From the NCBI RefSeq assembly GCF_008806325.1, contig NZ_WACR01000007.1:124001-188000 (forward strand): a stretch of 64,000 nucleotides of DNA. The letters are read 5' to 3'. The notes below the pieces were generated by a model. The model saw only the letters and a list, made by a program, of their open reading frames with translations. It had not been told where the DNA came from and searched no databases. The position numbers and the translations under genes are program-made. This document shows positions 25,344 through 34,231 of this stretch, piece after piece (position 1 is the first letter of the stretch; each line of letters opens with the position of its first letter). Source of the DNA: Salibacter halophilus (GTDB lineage Bacteria > Bacteroidota > Bacteroidia > Flavobacteriales_G > Salibacteraceae).

Positions 25344-26888
25344 TCAGGAGTTTAAAATGATTCTGAATGTCGTTCCTTTTCCCGGTTCTGACTGTTTCAC
25401 AAAAATTCGACCGCGATGATAGTTCTCGATGATTCGCTTGCTCAGTGACAGCCCGAGACCCCAACCGCGTTTTTTGGAAGTGTATCCCGGTTGAAATACT
25501 TCTTTTCTCTTATTGGCCGGAATTCCTTTACCGGTATCTTTTACATCGATGATGACGTTGTCTTCTTTAGCTTCAATCGTAATGTCAATGCTGCCATTTC
25601 CGCCCATCGCATCAACTGCATTTTTGCATAAGTTTTCAACTACCCAGCCAAAGAGTGCGCGGTTAACGGGAGCACGCGGCTCATCTTTTGAAGCATGGAC
25701 TGTGAAATTGACTTTTTTAGAGAGTCTGGTTTCGAGGTATTCTACAAAATCCTCAATCAATAAGTTGATGTTTTCCTCTTTGAGATCAGGAGTGGAGCCA
25801 ATTTTTGAGAAACGTTCAGTTATCACCTGTAGCCTGCCCACATCGCGTTCCATTTCACCGATGAGCTTTGGTGATACATCTTTGCTCCTGAGTACTTCTA
25901 ACCATGCGAGCAACGAACTGAGAGGTGTTCCTAACTGGTGAGCTGTTTCCTTGCTCATACCAACCCAAACCTGGTTTTGTTCTGATTTTCGAGAAATACT
26001 GAACAACCAGTACCCGATCAAAATAAACAACCCGATGACAAAAAACTGAATGAATGGATAGTATTTCAATTGTGTGAGAAGCGCACTATCCTCGTAAAAA
26101 ATCATGAATGTTTCATTGTCGCCTAGCTCAACAGAAATGGGTTTGTTTTGAGCTTCCATGTCTTTGAGTTGCTTGAGGAATTTATCGTGGTTTTCAATCA
26201 CTGCTGAATCGATGTTGCCGGTTGCAATGACAGAGTCGCGCTCAACATTAGTGAAAATCACCGGAGTAGATGCTGAGTTTGTCACAACCTCACTGATGAA
26301 CGAAACCTGCAGGTCGTTGAAAGTGCTTTTGAGCTCTTCAAAAAGCCGGGAGTCTTTATAATAAAGGTAGTTGACATCCTGTCCGTAATAATTGATGTCA
26401 ATTTTTCTCCCTTCTTCTTTCATCTCAGTGAGCGTTTTGTGTACAACGCTGTCGTTATGCGCCTCGATGCTGGCCAGTTCGGGTTCTGAAAGAGTGTCTT
26501 TATCAAATTCTATGACTCCGCTAATATTGCGGTAAGTTGTGTAGTCTCCTTCACCATTAGTGAGGATAATGGGAATGGTTGTGTTTGACTCTACAACTCT
26601 CAGTGCTAGCTTGATCTCTTTTGCGTTGATGAGTGATTTGGTAGCATCACTCCACAGTTCGACTTTTTTGCGCTCCTCGGCCTGTAATTCCTTGAAAAGT
26701 TTGTTGGTGTATTTGACCAGATTGGCCTTTTTTTCAATCGCTCCGGCCCACAACTGAACTTGCTTACGCTCTTCTTTAGCGATTTTTTGAACCAGTCTGT
26801 TCGTGTACCAAAATGAGGAACCAACAATGAGCAGTGCCAGCACAAACAGGATTCTTTTCCACAGTATTTTTCGCGTGTAAATATTCAA
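25344..26888 (-). CDS. Membrane sensor histidine kinase with a duplicated sensor domain
   Basis: A 514-residue kinase. TM1 is at about 9-28 and TM2 at about 279-297, with a periplasmic sensor between them. The kinase core has an unusual H-box HQLGTPLSSLLAWL (His317), N-box NLCKNAVDAMGG (Asn423), DTGKGI (451-456) and GWGLGLSLSKRII (475-487). The sensor looks internally duplicated. EERKQVQLW (40-48) is echoed by EERKKVELW (71-79). A segment of about 70 residues from VVESNTTIPIILTN (98-111) is echoed by VVTNSASTPVIFTN (201-214), and each ends in a Y-x-D-S-x-L-x-x-x-L-K block. No response regulator lies nearby. It sits between an AsmA-like gene (2-base gap) and hemW (1-base gap), so it may watch envelope or redox state. 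The signal is unknown. Confidence 0.87.
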   Translation of the reverse strand: MNIYTRKILWKRILFVLALLIVGSSFWYTNRLVQKIAKEERKQVQLWAGAIEKKANLVKYTNKLFKELQAEERKKVELWSDATKSLINAKEIKLALRVVESNTTIPIILTNGEGDYTTYRNISGVIEFDKDTLSEPELASIEAHNDSVVHKTLTEMKEEGRKIDINYYGQDVNYLYYKDSRLFEELKSTFNDLQVSFISEVVTNSASTPVIFTNVERDSVIATGNIDSAVIENHDKFLKQLKDMEAQNKPISVELGDNETFMIFYEDSALLTQLKYYPFIQFFVIGLFILIGYWLFSISRKSEQNQVWVGMSKETAHQLGTPLSSLLAWLEVLRSKDVSPKLIGEMERDVGRLQVITERFSKIGSTPDLKEENINLLIEDFVEYLETRLSKKVNFTVHASKDEPRAPVNRALFGWVVENLCKNAVDAMGGNGSIDITIEAKEDNVIIDVKDTGKGIPANKRKEVFQPGYTSKKRGWGLGLSLSKRIIENYHRGRIFVKQSEPGKGTTFRIILNS

Positions 26889-26890
26889 GC

Positions 26891-29596
26891 TTAGAGATCT
26901 TCGTCTTCAATTTCCCAATCTTCAAATTTAGATTGAGTTGTGTCGCTAACGCCCAATTTATCGATAAATTTTTTGAAAACGCCCTTTTTCTCTTCTTTTT
27001 CGGGTTCACGGTCAGAGCCGGATTGAGCCGACTTCTCGTTTTTGTCCTTGTTAGCTGAAGGGTCAAACTCGAGTTCGTATTCCTGCTCAGTTGGTTCTTC
27101 TATCTCAGGGACTGTGGTATCGCCCTTGAACAGACCCAATTCATCTTTTAAAATGGCTTTTGTTGTTTGGACTTCGCGTTCAACAATCTGTTTCCTGTTT
27201 TGCTTACGAGCCGATTTATCAAAGTCGATTATTGGATCGTCAACATTTCCATGAATGTGAAGGAAGAGTTGCATATTTCCCGTTCCGTCATCAGCGATGT
27301 AGCCGAAATCTGATTGTTTCCATTTGTCATCTTTTTTCCGCAACACTTCTTTGAGGTTGAAGCTGAGCTTGTAGTCGATGTCATTGTTGAAATGGTGTTC
27401 GCCCGATAGATCAATGTTCAATGCCGATGAAGAAATTTGCATCCCCGGAATGGTAATAACTTCATTTTTAATGCGAAGGGTGTTTTGTAAGGTGTCAAAT
27501 CTTACGTGTTTCAAGCGCTCTTCAAAATCATCTAGCTTGATGAAAAGTCTCAAAAATTTGTTTTCCTGTACAACATCAGTGACTCCTTGTAACGGTTTGT
27601 AGTCGATGAGTTCTCCGTTGGCGATTTGTAAATCTGCAACAGCATCGAGTTGTTTAAAAATGACATTGGCATTGCGATCGATCGGGATACTCAGTCTTGT
27701 GCTGCTGGTGAGCTTTCCGCGCAAGTGATTGGCTGTGATTTCCTGTTGACCAAAATTGTTAAAGGCCGTGAAAAGCTGTTGTACATCCAACTCATTCAAC
27801 TGAGCTGAAGCAATCAATTTCACGTTTTCATTTCCGTCACGCAATAGGAATTTTCCGTTTAGATTTCCGCCATAAGCATCGGCCTGAAAACGCTTTGCTT
27901 CGATGAGTCCGGCTCTGACCGATACTCTTGAACGCACATTTTCGAACCGACTTTGATCGTAAATCAACTCATTTACGCTGAGGCTAATATCAGCTAATAC
28001 GTTTTCGGGGAGTGTGAATGCTGAGCTATCTGATTTTTGTTTTTTCTGGAACTCGTTGTAATCAAATTTTTTGAGGAATACGTTCCCGAAAAAGCGAAAT
28101 GGTTTTGTGTTTTCCTTTTGGAAAAAGGGAAGTGCATCGCGCCAGGTTCCGCTTATGTCGAGTGAGTCAGATCCCCATAACCCATTGAGTTTTTCAATTT
28201 TGATATCGTTGTTTGTGGAGTTGAGGTTCGTGGTCAGATCCGAAAACGCATAAGGCGAATTCTCGACTTTCAGCCCGGCTTTTGTAGCAGTGAGGTTGAT
28301 TTCTTTTTCCCAGTTGACAAAATCGGTATAAGAAATGGAATCGGTATTCATGATGCGGCCGGCAATGGCTGCATCAATTTTAAGCGGAATATTCCAGTTG
28401 GAAATGGTATCGGGCTTGATGAGTTTATCGAACTGATTGATATTCCCCTCGGCTGTAAACTTTGATTCAAATAGTGGGTGAATGAAGTTTTGCATTCTGA
28501 ACCGTCCGTTGATAACCGCTCCGTTGAGCTTCCCAGATAGCGAATCGAAATGAATCTGACTACTCTGCGCATTTTGGTTGCCGCCATTCGTGTAGCGTCC
28601 GCTGGTGTTGAGGTCAGCTAACTCAATTTTGTATTTGGAAAGATCGAGTGAGCCGTTTTCAATTTTGAATTCGCTATTGATGGAGGGCTTTTTGTTTTCA
28701 TCTTTCCGCTCGATTTTTAGATCGAAGTTGAGCTTACCACTCCCTTTAAAATCGTTGAAAAATGTAGTTACTCTATCCGGCATCAGAGCTGAGAGCACGG
28801 CTATGTTGAGGTTCTGACCATCGATATTCCAGCTCAAGTCCCTCGCTGTGGTTTTGCCGGTTACGTGGAGGTCGTAGCGGTTGCGTAGCGTAACAGTTCC
28901 GCGCGAAACCTGGTAAAAATTGTTTTTGGGATTCATTTCCATTCCGGCATCGAGGCTGAGTTCCTCACCAGGCAAATAGTGAATATTGCCTATTTTGAGA
29001 TCATCGACTTTCAGCTTGCCATATAGGGCGATGTTTTGATCAGTCGAGGAGAAATCTCCTTTGCCGGTGACTTTTTGAATATGAAAAGAGTAGTTTTCTT
29101 CACGTGGCTGATGCGCAAAACGGTAATGAATGTCATCGAGTGTGACTTTTTCCAGTGCGATAGAAAAATTAGATGATGAAGTGTCGTTTTGTGAATTCCA
29201 AAACTCGAAGTTTTGGCGGTTGTTTTGATCCACATCCATGTGCATAAAGCCGTTTTCAGCTTCGATCTCGCGCAGGGTGTAATTGCCTTTGTAGAGATCG
29301 ATCAAACTAAAAGAGAGGTAGAGTCTTTTAACTTGAAAAAGTGTATCGAACTGGCTGTTTGGATTACTGCTGAGGCCAACAGCATTTTCAAACTCAACCG
29401 ATGCCATAGGGAAATGCTTGAGGAAAGTGAGCTGAATGGTATCTACATGCACTTTCGTTTGCAGGTTTTTATTGAGCTGTTGCGTCACAACCGGAACGAT
29501 CATTCCGCGGTAGTGATACCCCGCCCAAGTTGCGAGTCCCCCAATAATGACAGCCGCAATAAGAAGCGTTAAAAAAATGCGCTTGACCCACTTCAT
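26891..29596 (-). CDS. AsmA-like envelope protein
   Basis: A 901-residue protein with one N-terminal membrane helix (about 7-28, RIFLTLLIAAVIIGGLATWAGYHY). A long beta-rich periplasmic region begins with the AsmA pattern (LNKNLQTKVHVDTIQLTFLKHFPMASVEFENAVGLSS). The AsmA_2-like part near 690-830 includes ANGELIDYKPLQGV and MQISSSALNIDLSGEHHFNNDIDYKLSF. The tail is highly charged (EKNEKSAQSGSDREPEKEEKKG). Proteins of this superfamily form hydrophobic grooves that bridge inner and outer membranes and move phospholipids; a direct role here is inferred. It is the first gene of a five-gene reverse-strand run through to the Lrp regulator. Four perfect GGTCAGANCC words lie in it (27010, 27911, 28232, 28810). 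Confidence 0.83.
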   Translation of the reverse strand: MKWVKRIFLTLLIAAVIIGGLATWAGYHYRGMIVPVVTQQLNKNLQTKVHVDTIQLTFLKHFPMASVEFENAVGLSSNPNSQFDTLFQVKRLYLSFSLIDLYKGNYTLREIEAENGFMHMDVDQNNRQNFEFWNSQNDTSSSNFSIALEKVTLDDIHYRFAHQPREENYSFHIQKVTGKGDFSSTDQNIALYGKLKVDDLKIGNIHYLPGEELSLDAGMEMNPKNNFYQVSRGTVTLRNRYDLHVTGKTTARDLSWNIDGQNLNIAVLSALMPDRVTTFFNDFKGSGKLNFDLKIERKDENKKPSINSEFKIENGSLDLSKYKIELADLNTSGRYTNGGNQNAQSSQIHFDSLSGKLNGAVINGRFRMQNFIHPLFESKFTAEGNINQFDKLIKPDTISNWNIPLKIDAAIAGRIMNTDSISYTDFVNWEKEINLTATKAGLKVENSPYAFSDLTTNLNSTNNDIKIEKLNGLWGSDSLDISGTWRDALPFFQKENTKPFRFFGNVFLKKFDYNEFQKKQKSDSSAFTLPENVLADISLSVNELIYDQSRFENVRSRVSVRAGLIEAKRFQADAYGGNLNGKFLLRDGNENVKLIASAQLNELDVQQLFTAFNNFGQQEITANHLRGKLTSSTRLSIPIDRNANVIFKQLDAVADLQIANGELIDYKPLQGVTDVVQENKFLRLFIKLDDFEERLKHVRFDTLQNTLRIKNEVITIPGMQISSSALNIDLSGEHHFNNDIDYKLSFNLKEVLRKKDDKWKQSDFGYIADDGTGNMQLFLHIHGNVDDPIIDFDKSARKQNRKQIVEREVQTTKAILKDELGLFKGDTTVPEIEEPTEQEYELEFDPSANKDKNEKSAQSGSDREPEKEEKKGVFKKFIDKLGVSDTTQSKFEDWEIEDEDL

Positions 29597-29651
29597 GCTT
29601 ATCCTGTAAAGGTTTTTTATTTGGAGCTAAGCTACAGTTCGTTATAAAACG

Positions 29652-29673
29652 AAAAAAGCCCCCTGTCGAGGAC
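29652..29673 (-). terminator. Terminator of the pseudouridine synthase transcript
   Basis: On the reverse strand GTCCTC-GACA-GGGGGC (29658-29673, two G-U pairs) is followed by six U residues (A-run at 29652-29657). It lies 31 bases after the stop at 29704. Confidence 0.65.
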
Positions 29674-29703
29674 TTTTAAACTATTTATTGGGTAAAAGAT
29701 TGT

Positions 29704-30588
29704 CTAAAGCATTTTCAAAAACGAAACTTCTTTTTCGTTGAGGAATCTGTAATGGCCACGAGGAATATTCTTTTTGGTGAGTCCGGCAAAAGATACGCGG
29801 TCCAGCTTTACCACTTTGTACTCGAGTGCCTCAAACATTCTCCTGATCACGCGGTTTTTCCCTGAGTGCAATTCAACACCAATTTCTCTGCGGTCTTCTT
29901 TTCCTTCTACGAATGCTGCTTTATCGGCTTGTACTGTTCCGTCTTCGAGCTTGACGCCTTTGCAGAGTTGAACGAGGTCGTTGTTGCTCATCGGTTGGTC
30001 AGTTGTGACGTGGTAAATCTTGCGAACCTGGTGTTTTGGATGAGTTAGTTTTTTGGCGAGATCACCATCGTTGGTGAATAGTAAAACACCGGTTGTGTTG
30101 CGGTCGAGTCGGCCAACTGGATAGATGCGTTCTTTACAGGCTTTTCCAACAATGTCCATCACTGTTTTTCTACCCTGAGGATCGCTTACAGTTGTGATAA
30201 AGTCTTTGGGTTTGTTGAGCAATACATAAACAGGTTTTTCTCTGTTCACTTTAGAACCGCCACATTTTACGTCATCAGTTGGTTTAACGCGTGTTCCCAG
30301 CTTAGTGACAACTTCACCGTTGATCTCAACTGCTCCGGCTTCAATGAGGGTATCTGCTTCTCTGCGAGAACAAATTCCGGCATTAGCCAAATACTTATTC
30401 AGGCGAACACCTTCCTTTTTTTCTTTATCTGGTTTTGGTTGTGGCTCACCTTTGCGGCCGCGCTTCAAAAACTTGTCTTTTTCGAGTCGTTTCCCTTTGC
30501 TGTATCTCTTTGATGCAGAGCTTTTTAATTCGTTCGCTCTGCTTTTATTCTTCTCGCCTTTAGGCCCTTTGCCTTTTTTATTCGTCAT
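29704..30588 (-). CDS. rRNA pseudouridine synthase (RsuA/RluB family)
   Basis: Isomerises a uridine in ribosomal RNA. After a very basic N-terminal tail of about 70 residues (KGKGPKGEKNKSRANE..., KRYSKGKRLEKDKF), it has an S4 RNA-binding domain (VRLNKYLANAGICSRREADTLIEAGAVEING) and the catalytic domain with the active Asp in GRLDRNTTGVLLFTNDGDL. RluB (LSU U2605) is the most likely subtype but RsuA/RluE cannot be excluded. The frame is open to an ATG at 30642, but the ATG at 30588 (MTNKKGKG) avoids overlapping the YraN gene and follows a promoter box at 30609-30616. A hairpin terminator follows. Confidence 0.88.
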   Translation of the reverse strand: MTNKKGKGPKGEKNKSRANELKSSASKRYSKGKRLEKDKFLKRGRKGEPQPKPDKEKKEGVRLNKYLANAGICSRREADTLIEAGAVEINGEVVTKLGTRVKPTDDVKCGGSKVNREKPVYVLLNKPKDFITTVSDPQGRKTVMDIVGKACKERIYPVGRLDRNTTGVLLFTNDGDLAKKLTHPKHQVRKIYHVTTDQPMSNNDLVQLCKGVKLEDGTVQADKAAFVEGKEDRREIGVELHSGKNRVIRRMFEALEYKVVKLDRVSFAGLTKKNIPRGHYRFLNEKEVSFLKML

Positions 30589-30608
30589 ACTATTCTCCAA
30601 TTGGGCTG

Positions 30609-30616
30609 CAAAGGTA
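30609..30616 (-). promoter_or_regulatory. Bacteroidota -7 promoter box for the pseudouridine synthase
   Basis: The top strand reads CAAAGGTA; the reverse strand reads TACCTTTG, a perfect TAnnTTTG, 21 bases upstream of the ATG at 30588. It supports that start over the ATG at 30642. Confidence 0.5.
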
Positions 30617-30625
30617 GTAAGAACT

Positions 30626-30988
30626 TTACCATTGGGGACCAAAAGCTTCTTCTATGTGATTGATTTTTTGGTATTTTGAGTTGAGAATGATGGCGATAAC
30701 ATCAAAACGCGTTTCCAAATCGAGGTCTTTTTCCTCGATGTAAGCATTGGCTGCTTTGATGAGCCTTTTTTGTTTTCCGGTAGAAACAAACTCTTCCGGG
30801 TCTCCAAAGTATTCGTTTATTCTCGTCTTCACTTCTACGATTATGAGCTCATCACTTTTCCTGGCTATGATATCAATTTCATCTTTTCCAAAACGCCAGT
30901 TGGTATCCAGAATTTCAAACCCGTTTTTCTCGAGATGTTGAAGCGCAATCTCTTCGCCTTTTTCGCCAAGTTCGTTGTGATCAGCCAT
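30626..30988 (-). CDS. YraN-family protein (UPF0102)
   Basis: A 120-residue protein with the UPF0102/YraN signature: GEKGEEIALQHLEKNGFEILDTNWRFGKDEIDIIARKSDELIIVEVKTR. The Asp and the E-V-K segment match a PD-(D/E)xK nuclease-like active site (D in EIDIIA, E-x-K in VEVKTR). The biological role is not established; a link to Holliday-junction or DNA processing has been suggested for the fold. The ATG overlaps the end of the LD-carboxypeptidase gene by eight bases. Confidence 0.88.
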   Translation of the reverse strand: MADHNELGEKGEEIALQHLEKNGFEILDTNWRFGKDEIDIIARKSDELIIVEVKTRINEYFGDPEEFVSTGKQKRLIKAANAYIEEKDLDLETRFDVIAIILNSKYQKINHIEEAFGPQW

Positions 30989-31874
30989 AAGTAAGTGTGC
31001 ATTTTTGGTCAGTAACGATCAGATCCGCTTCGCGACCAATGTACAGTGGTAAATTGCGTTTTTCGTGTCCGGCCGGGAAATCGAAGAGCACAGGGAAATC
31101 AAATTTTTTCACTTTTTCGAGAATGAGTTCCTGCCAGTTCATCCCAAATACATCAACTGATTGTTTGATGTCAGTAAAATCACCGATTATTAATCCTGCG
31201 AGCTGATCTAGTTTTCCTGCCTTTTTGAGTTGCCAAAGCATACGGTCAATTTTGTACCCGTATTCGCTGATTTCTTCGAGAAAAAGGATTTTGCCTTTTG
31301 TATCGATGTCACTGTTGGTGCCTGTCAGACTTGAAATGATGCTCAGATTTCCACCAACGACTTCACCTCTTATTGTTCCTGTTCTGTTGAATTTTGAGGG
31401 TTCAATCTCGTAGCTGATCTTTTCTCCAAAAAGTGTTTTGCGCAAAGTCTCAACCGATTCTTCGTCTTTGTTGTAGTTCAGCGGAACGGTACCATGAATG
31501 GTTTGAACATCAAAATTGGTGATAATATGCGAGTGAAAAACCGTAATATCGCTGAAACCCACAATCCACTTTGGGTTCTGACCGAAACCTGAAAAATCCA
31601 ACTGATCAATAATACGAACCGAGCCGTAACCACCACGCGTGCAAATAACGGCTTTGCAATTTGGATCGTTGAGTGCCGATTGAAAATCGTCAATTCGCTC
31701 CTGGTCAGATCCGGAAAAATAGTAGTGTTCTCCGGCACAACCTCTCCCAAGCTGAACTTCAAGTCCCCACGACTGGAGGAGCTTGCGGGCATACAAAACC
31801 TTGTTGGCCTCGATTTTTTTAGCCGGTGAAACGATATAAACGAGATCTCCTTCTTTTAAAAAATCGGGTTGCAT
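30981..31874 (-). CDS. LD-carboxypeptidase (peptidase family S66)
   Basis: A 297-residue member of the LdcA/MccF family, which removes the terminal D-Ala from murein tetrapeptides during cell-wall recycling (or, in MccF, detoxifies microcin C). Family blocks are present: GDLVYIVSPAKKI at the start, AVICTRGGYGSVRIIDQLDF (about 76-94), and KWIVGFSDIT (about 102-111), where the serine nucleophile of the family sits. The catalytic Glu and His regions follow (ILFLEEISEYGYKIDRML; FPAGHEKRNLPL). It lies 18 bases after trpS and overlaps the YraN gene. The murein role is more likely given the lack of a microcin context. Confidence 0.87.
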   Translation of the reverse strand: MQPDFLKEGDLVYIVSPAKKIEANKVLYARKLLQSWGLEVQLGRGCAGEHYYFSGSDQERIDDFQSALNDPNCKAVICTRGGYGSVRIIDQLDFSGFGQNPKWIVGFSDITVFHSHIITNFDVQTIHGTVPLNYNKDEESVETLRKTLFGEKISYEIEPSKFNRTGTIRGEVVGGNLSIISSLTGTNSDIDTKGKILFLEEISEYGYKIDRMLWQLKKAGKLDQLAGLIIGDFTDIKQSVDVFGMNWQELILEKVKKFDFPVLFDFPAGHEKRNLPLYIGREADLIVTDQKCTLTYG

Positions 31875-31892
31875 TGGTTCCGTTTTTAGTTG

Positions 31893-32864
31893 TTAATAGC
31901 CGAGTTCCTTTCTCAATCTGCTCAATACTGGTCGGCCAATTTCTCTTGCTCTTTTTGCGCCTTTTTCCAACTCCTGATCGATTTCGTGTTTGTTGTCCAT
32001 GAGGTGCTGAAAACGTTCTCTTGGTTCACTGTAGCGATCGCGGAGTTTTTCATATAGTTCTTGCTTGGCGTGGCCGTATCCATAACCTCCGGCTTCGTAG
32101 TTTTTACGCATTGTTGCTACTTCTTCATCTGAAGCTACGAGCTTGTAGATTTTAAAAACGTTGCACGTATCAGGGTTTTTAGGTTTTTCGAGCGGAGTAG
32201 TATCCGTGACAATTTTCATCACGTTTTTACGTAGCTTTTTATCTGTTTGGAAAAGGTTGATAGTATTGCCGTAAGATTTACTCATCTTTTCGCCATCAAT
32301 CCCGGGAACGATCATTACATTTTCATCAAAACTGGCTTCGGGTTGTTTTAAAGTTTCTTTGCCGAGATTGTGATTAATTGAACCCGCAATGTCGCGTGTC
32401 ATTTCCAAATGTTGTTTTTGATCTTTTCCCACAGGAACGATATCAGCATCGTACATGAGAATGTCACAAGCCATGAGCACCGGATAGTCAAATAAGCCGG
32501 CATTCACATCGCTAAGTCTATCGCTTTTGTCCTTGAAACTGTGAGCATTAGCGAGCATTGGAAAAGGAGTGAAACAGTTGAGGTACCAGGTCATTTCTGT
32601 CACTTCCGGAATATCACTCTGACGGTAAAAAATTGTGCGTTCAGTGTTGAGTCCGAGAGCTAACCAGGCTGCTGCAACGGCATAAGTATTTTCGCGAATC
32701 ACTTCAGGCTCTTTAATAGAAGTGAGTGTGTGGAGGTTTGCGATAAAGAGGAGCGATTCGTTTTTAGGGTCATTAGCAAGGTTGATTGCCGGTTCAATTG
32801 CTCCTAAAATATTTCCGAGATGCGGAACACCGGTTGCCTGTATGCCTGTTAATATTCGTGCCAT
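31893..32864 (-). CDS. trpS: Tryptophanyl-tRNA synthetase
   Basis: Class I aminoacyl-tRNA synthetase that charges tRNA(Trp). The HIGH-equivalent motif is TGVPHLGN (about 11-18) and the KMSKS loop is GEKMSKSYGN (about 195-204). Length 323 is normal for the bacterial enzyme. It is the first gene of the reverse-strand run trpS, LD-carboxypeptidase, yraN, pseudouridine synthase, and it is transcribed divergently from gatC; each has its own TAnnTTTG box in the 138-base spacer. Confidence 0.96.
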   Translation of the reverse strand: MARILTGIQATGVPHLGNILGAIEPAINLANDPKNESLLFIANLHTLTSIKEPEVIRENTYAVAAAWLALGLNTERTIFYRQSDIPEVTEMTWYLNCFTPFPMLANAHSFKDKSDRLSDVNAGLFDYPVLMACDILMYDADIVPVGKDQKQHLEMTRDIAGSINHNLGKETLKQPEASFDENVMIVPGIDGEKMSKSYGNTINLFQTDKKLRKNVMKIVTDTTPLEKPKNPDTCNVFKIYKLVASDEEVATMRKNYEAGGYGYGHAKQELYEKLRDRYSEPRERFQHLMDNKHEIDQELEKGAKRAREIGRPVLSRLRKELGY

Positions 32865-32886
32865 TACTGCTCAACAAAATTTTGCT

Positions 32887-32894
32887 CAAAAGTA
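32887..32894 (-). promoter_or_regulatory. Bacteroidota -7 promoter box for trpS
   Basis: The top strand reads CAAAAGTA; the reverse strand reads TACTTTTG (TAnnTTTG), 23 bases upstream of the trpS ATG. Confidence 0.58.
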
Positions 32895-32974
32895 GTAATT
32901 CAAAAATTGGAGTGAGTACAATCTTTGAATTTGATAGTACACAATTAACGATTCGAAAGTTCGATATGATAACT

Positions 32975-32982
32975 TACTTTTG
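32975..32982 (+). promoter_or_regulatory. Bacteroidota -7 promoter box for gatC
   Basis: TACTTTTG fits TAnnTTTG and is 20 bases upstream of the GTG start of gatC at 33003. It is the same octamer as in the divergent trpS promoter. Confidence 0.58.
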
Positions 32983-33002
32983 CCCAATCAAAATTTAGTG
33001 CA

Positions 33003-33293
33003 GTGGAAGTAAATGATGAATTAGTTGATAAGATCGCAGCATTGGCCAAGCTAGAATTTAAAGGCGAGGAAAAGGAAGCGATCAAGGGTGATATGCAGCG
33101 AATTCTCAACTTTATCGATAAGCTTGGAGAAGTCGATACTGAGGGTGTTGAGCCGCTCGTTTACATGACTGATGAAACGCTCAAACTCCGCGCTGATGAA
33201 GTCGATCAGGAGATTTCTCAGGACGAAGCGCTCAGGAATGCACCCGATAAGGACTCTGATTACTTCAAAGTTCCTAAAGTGCTCAAAAAGTAG
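33003..33293 (+). CDS. gatC: Asp/Glu-tRNA amidotransferase subunit C
   Basis: A 96-residue small subunit of the GatCAB complex, which amidates Glu-tRNA(Gln) and/or Asp-tRNA(Asn). Typical family blocks are seen: DKIAALAKLEFKGEE, MQRILNFIDKLGEVDTEGVEPL and LRADEV...ALRNAPDKDSDYFKVPKVL. Translation starts at GTG; no ATG exists before the conserved region. gatA and gatB are not adjacent in this window. The EamA transporter gene follows after 29 bases, probably on the same transcript. Confidence 0.95.
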   Translation: MEVNDELVDKIAALAKLEFKGEEKEAIKGDMQRILNFIDKLGEVDTEGVEPLVYMTDETLKLRADEVDQEISQDEALRNAPDKDSDYFKVPKVLKK

Positions 33294-33322
33294 GCAGGGC
33301 AGGGCTCTGAACGTAATCGTCT

Positions 33323-34231
33323 TTGAGTGACAAAAACGTCATACCGGCTCATTTAGCTCTTTTTGGAGCAAATTTGATCTACGGCCTCAATTACATTTTA
33401 GCAAAAGATGTAATGCCTAATTTCGTTGGGCCGTCTGGATTTATTTTCCTGCGAGTTGGTGGGGCTTTACTCTTGTTTTGGCTTTTTGCCTCACTCTTTA
33501 AAACCGGAGAAAAAGTCGACAAAAAAGACTTTCCCCGACTCATTATTTGCGCACTTTTTGGCGTGGCCGGCAATCAGCTTCTTTTCTTTGAAGGACTCAA
33601 CATAACGACTCCCATCAATGCGAGTATCATTATGGTTAGTAATCCTATTCTCGTTTTGATCATGGCTTCGATAATCCTGAAAAATGCTATTAAACCAAAG
33701 AAAGTACTCGGAATTGGGCTGGGGATTACAGGGGCAGTATTGTTGATTTTATTCAGATCGCGGGGAGGTGAACTGACATTTAGTTCTGAGACAGCCTTTG
33801 GCGACTTGCTCGTTTTTCTCAATGCAGCTTGCTTTGGGATCTACCTTGTACTCGTAAAACCACTGATGGAAAAATACAAACCGATAACGGTTGTGAAATG
33901 GGCCTTTCTATTAGGTTTTCTGTTTGTTGTTCCTTTTGGTTTTGGACAATTCACCGAGATCAACTGGAGCGAGTTGCCCACAAAAATCTACCTTGAGATC
34001 TTGTATGTTGTTGTAGGAACAACATTTCTGGCTTACCTCTTCAACAACTTTGCGCTCAAGCGAGTACAGCCAACAGTTGTGAGTATTTACATCTATTCTC
34101 AACCATTGATCGCCAGCGTTTTTTCACTCTTGCTGGGGAAAGACGAAATAACGTGGATAAAAATCCTCTCAGCTATTCTGATCTTTTTTGGTGTTTACCT
34201 CGTGAGCAGACCTGATGTTCGAAAGACTTAA
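33323..34231 (+). CDS. EamA/DMT-family membrane transporter
   Basis: A 302-residue transporter with ten predicted membrane helices in two EamA repeats (HLALFGANLIYGLNYILAKDVMP at the start; LKRVQPTVVSIYIYSQPLIASVFSLLLGKDEITW in the second). It starts at TTG (MSDKNVIPAHL). The substrate cannot be predicted. It ends tail to tail with a reverse-strand T9SS gene, sharing four bases of stop codons. It is a different subfamily member from the EamA gene at 21080. Confidence 0.87.
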   Translation: MSDKNVIPAHLALFGANLIYGLNYILAKDVMPNFVGPSGFIFLRVGGALLLFWLFASLFKTGEKVDKKDFPRLIICALFGVAGNQLLFFEGLNITTPINASIIMVSNPILVLIMASIILKNAIKPKKVLGIGLGITGAVLLILFRSRGGELTFSSETAFGDLLVFLNAACFGIYLVLVKPLMEKYKPITVVKWAFLLGFLFVVPFGFGQFTEINWSELPTKIYLEILYVVVGTTFLAYLFNNFALKRVQPTVVSIYIYSQPLIASVFSLLLGKDEITWIKILSAILIFFGVYLVSRPDVRKT

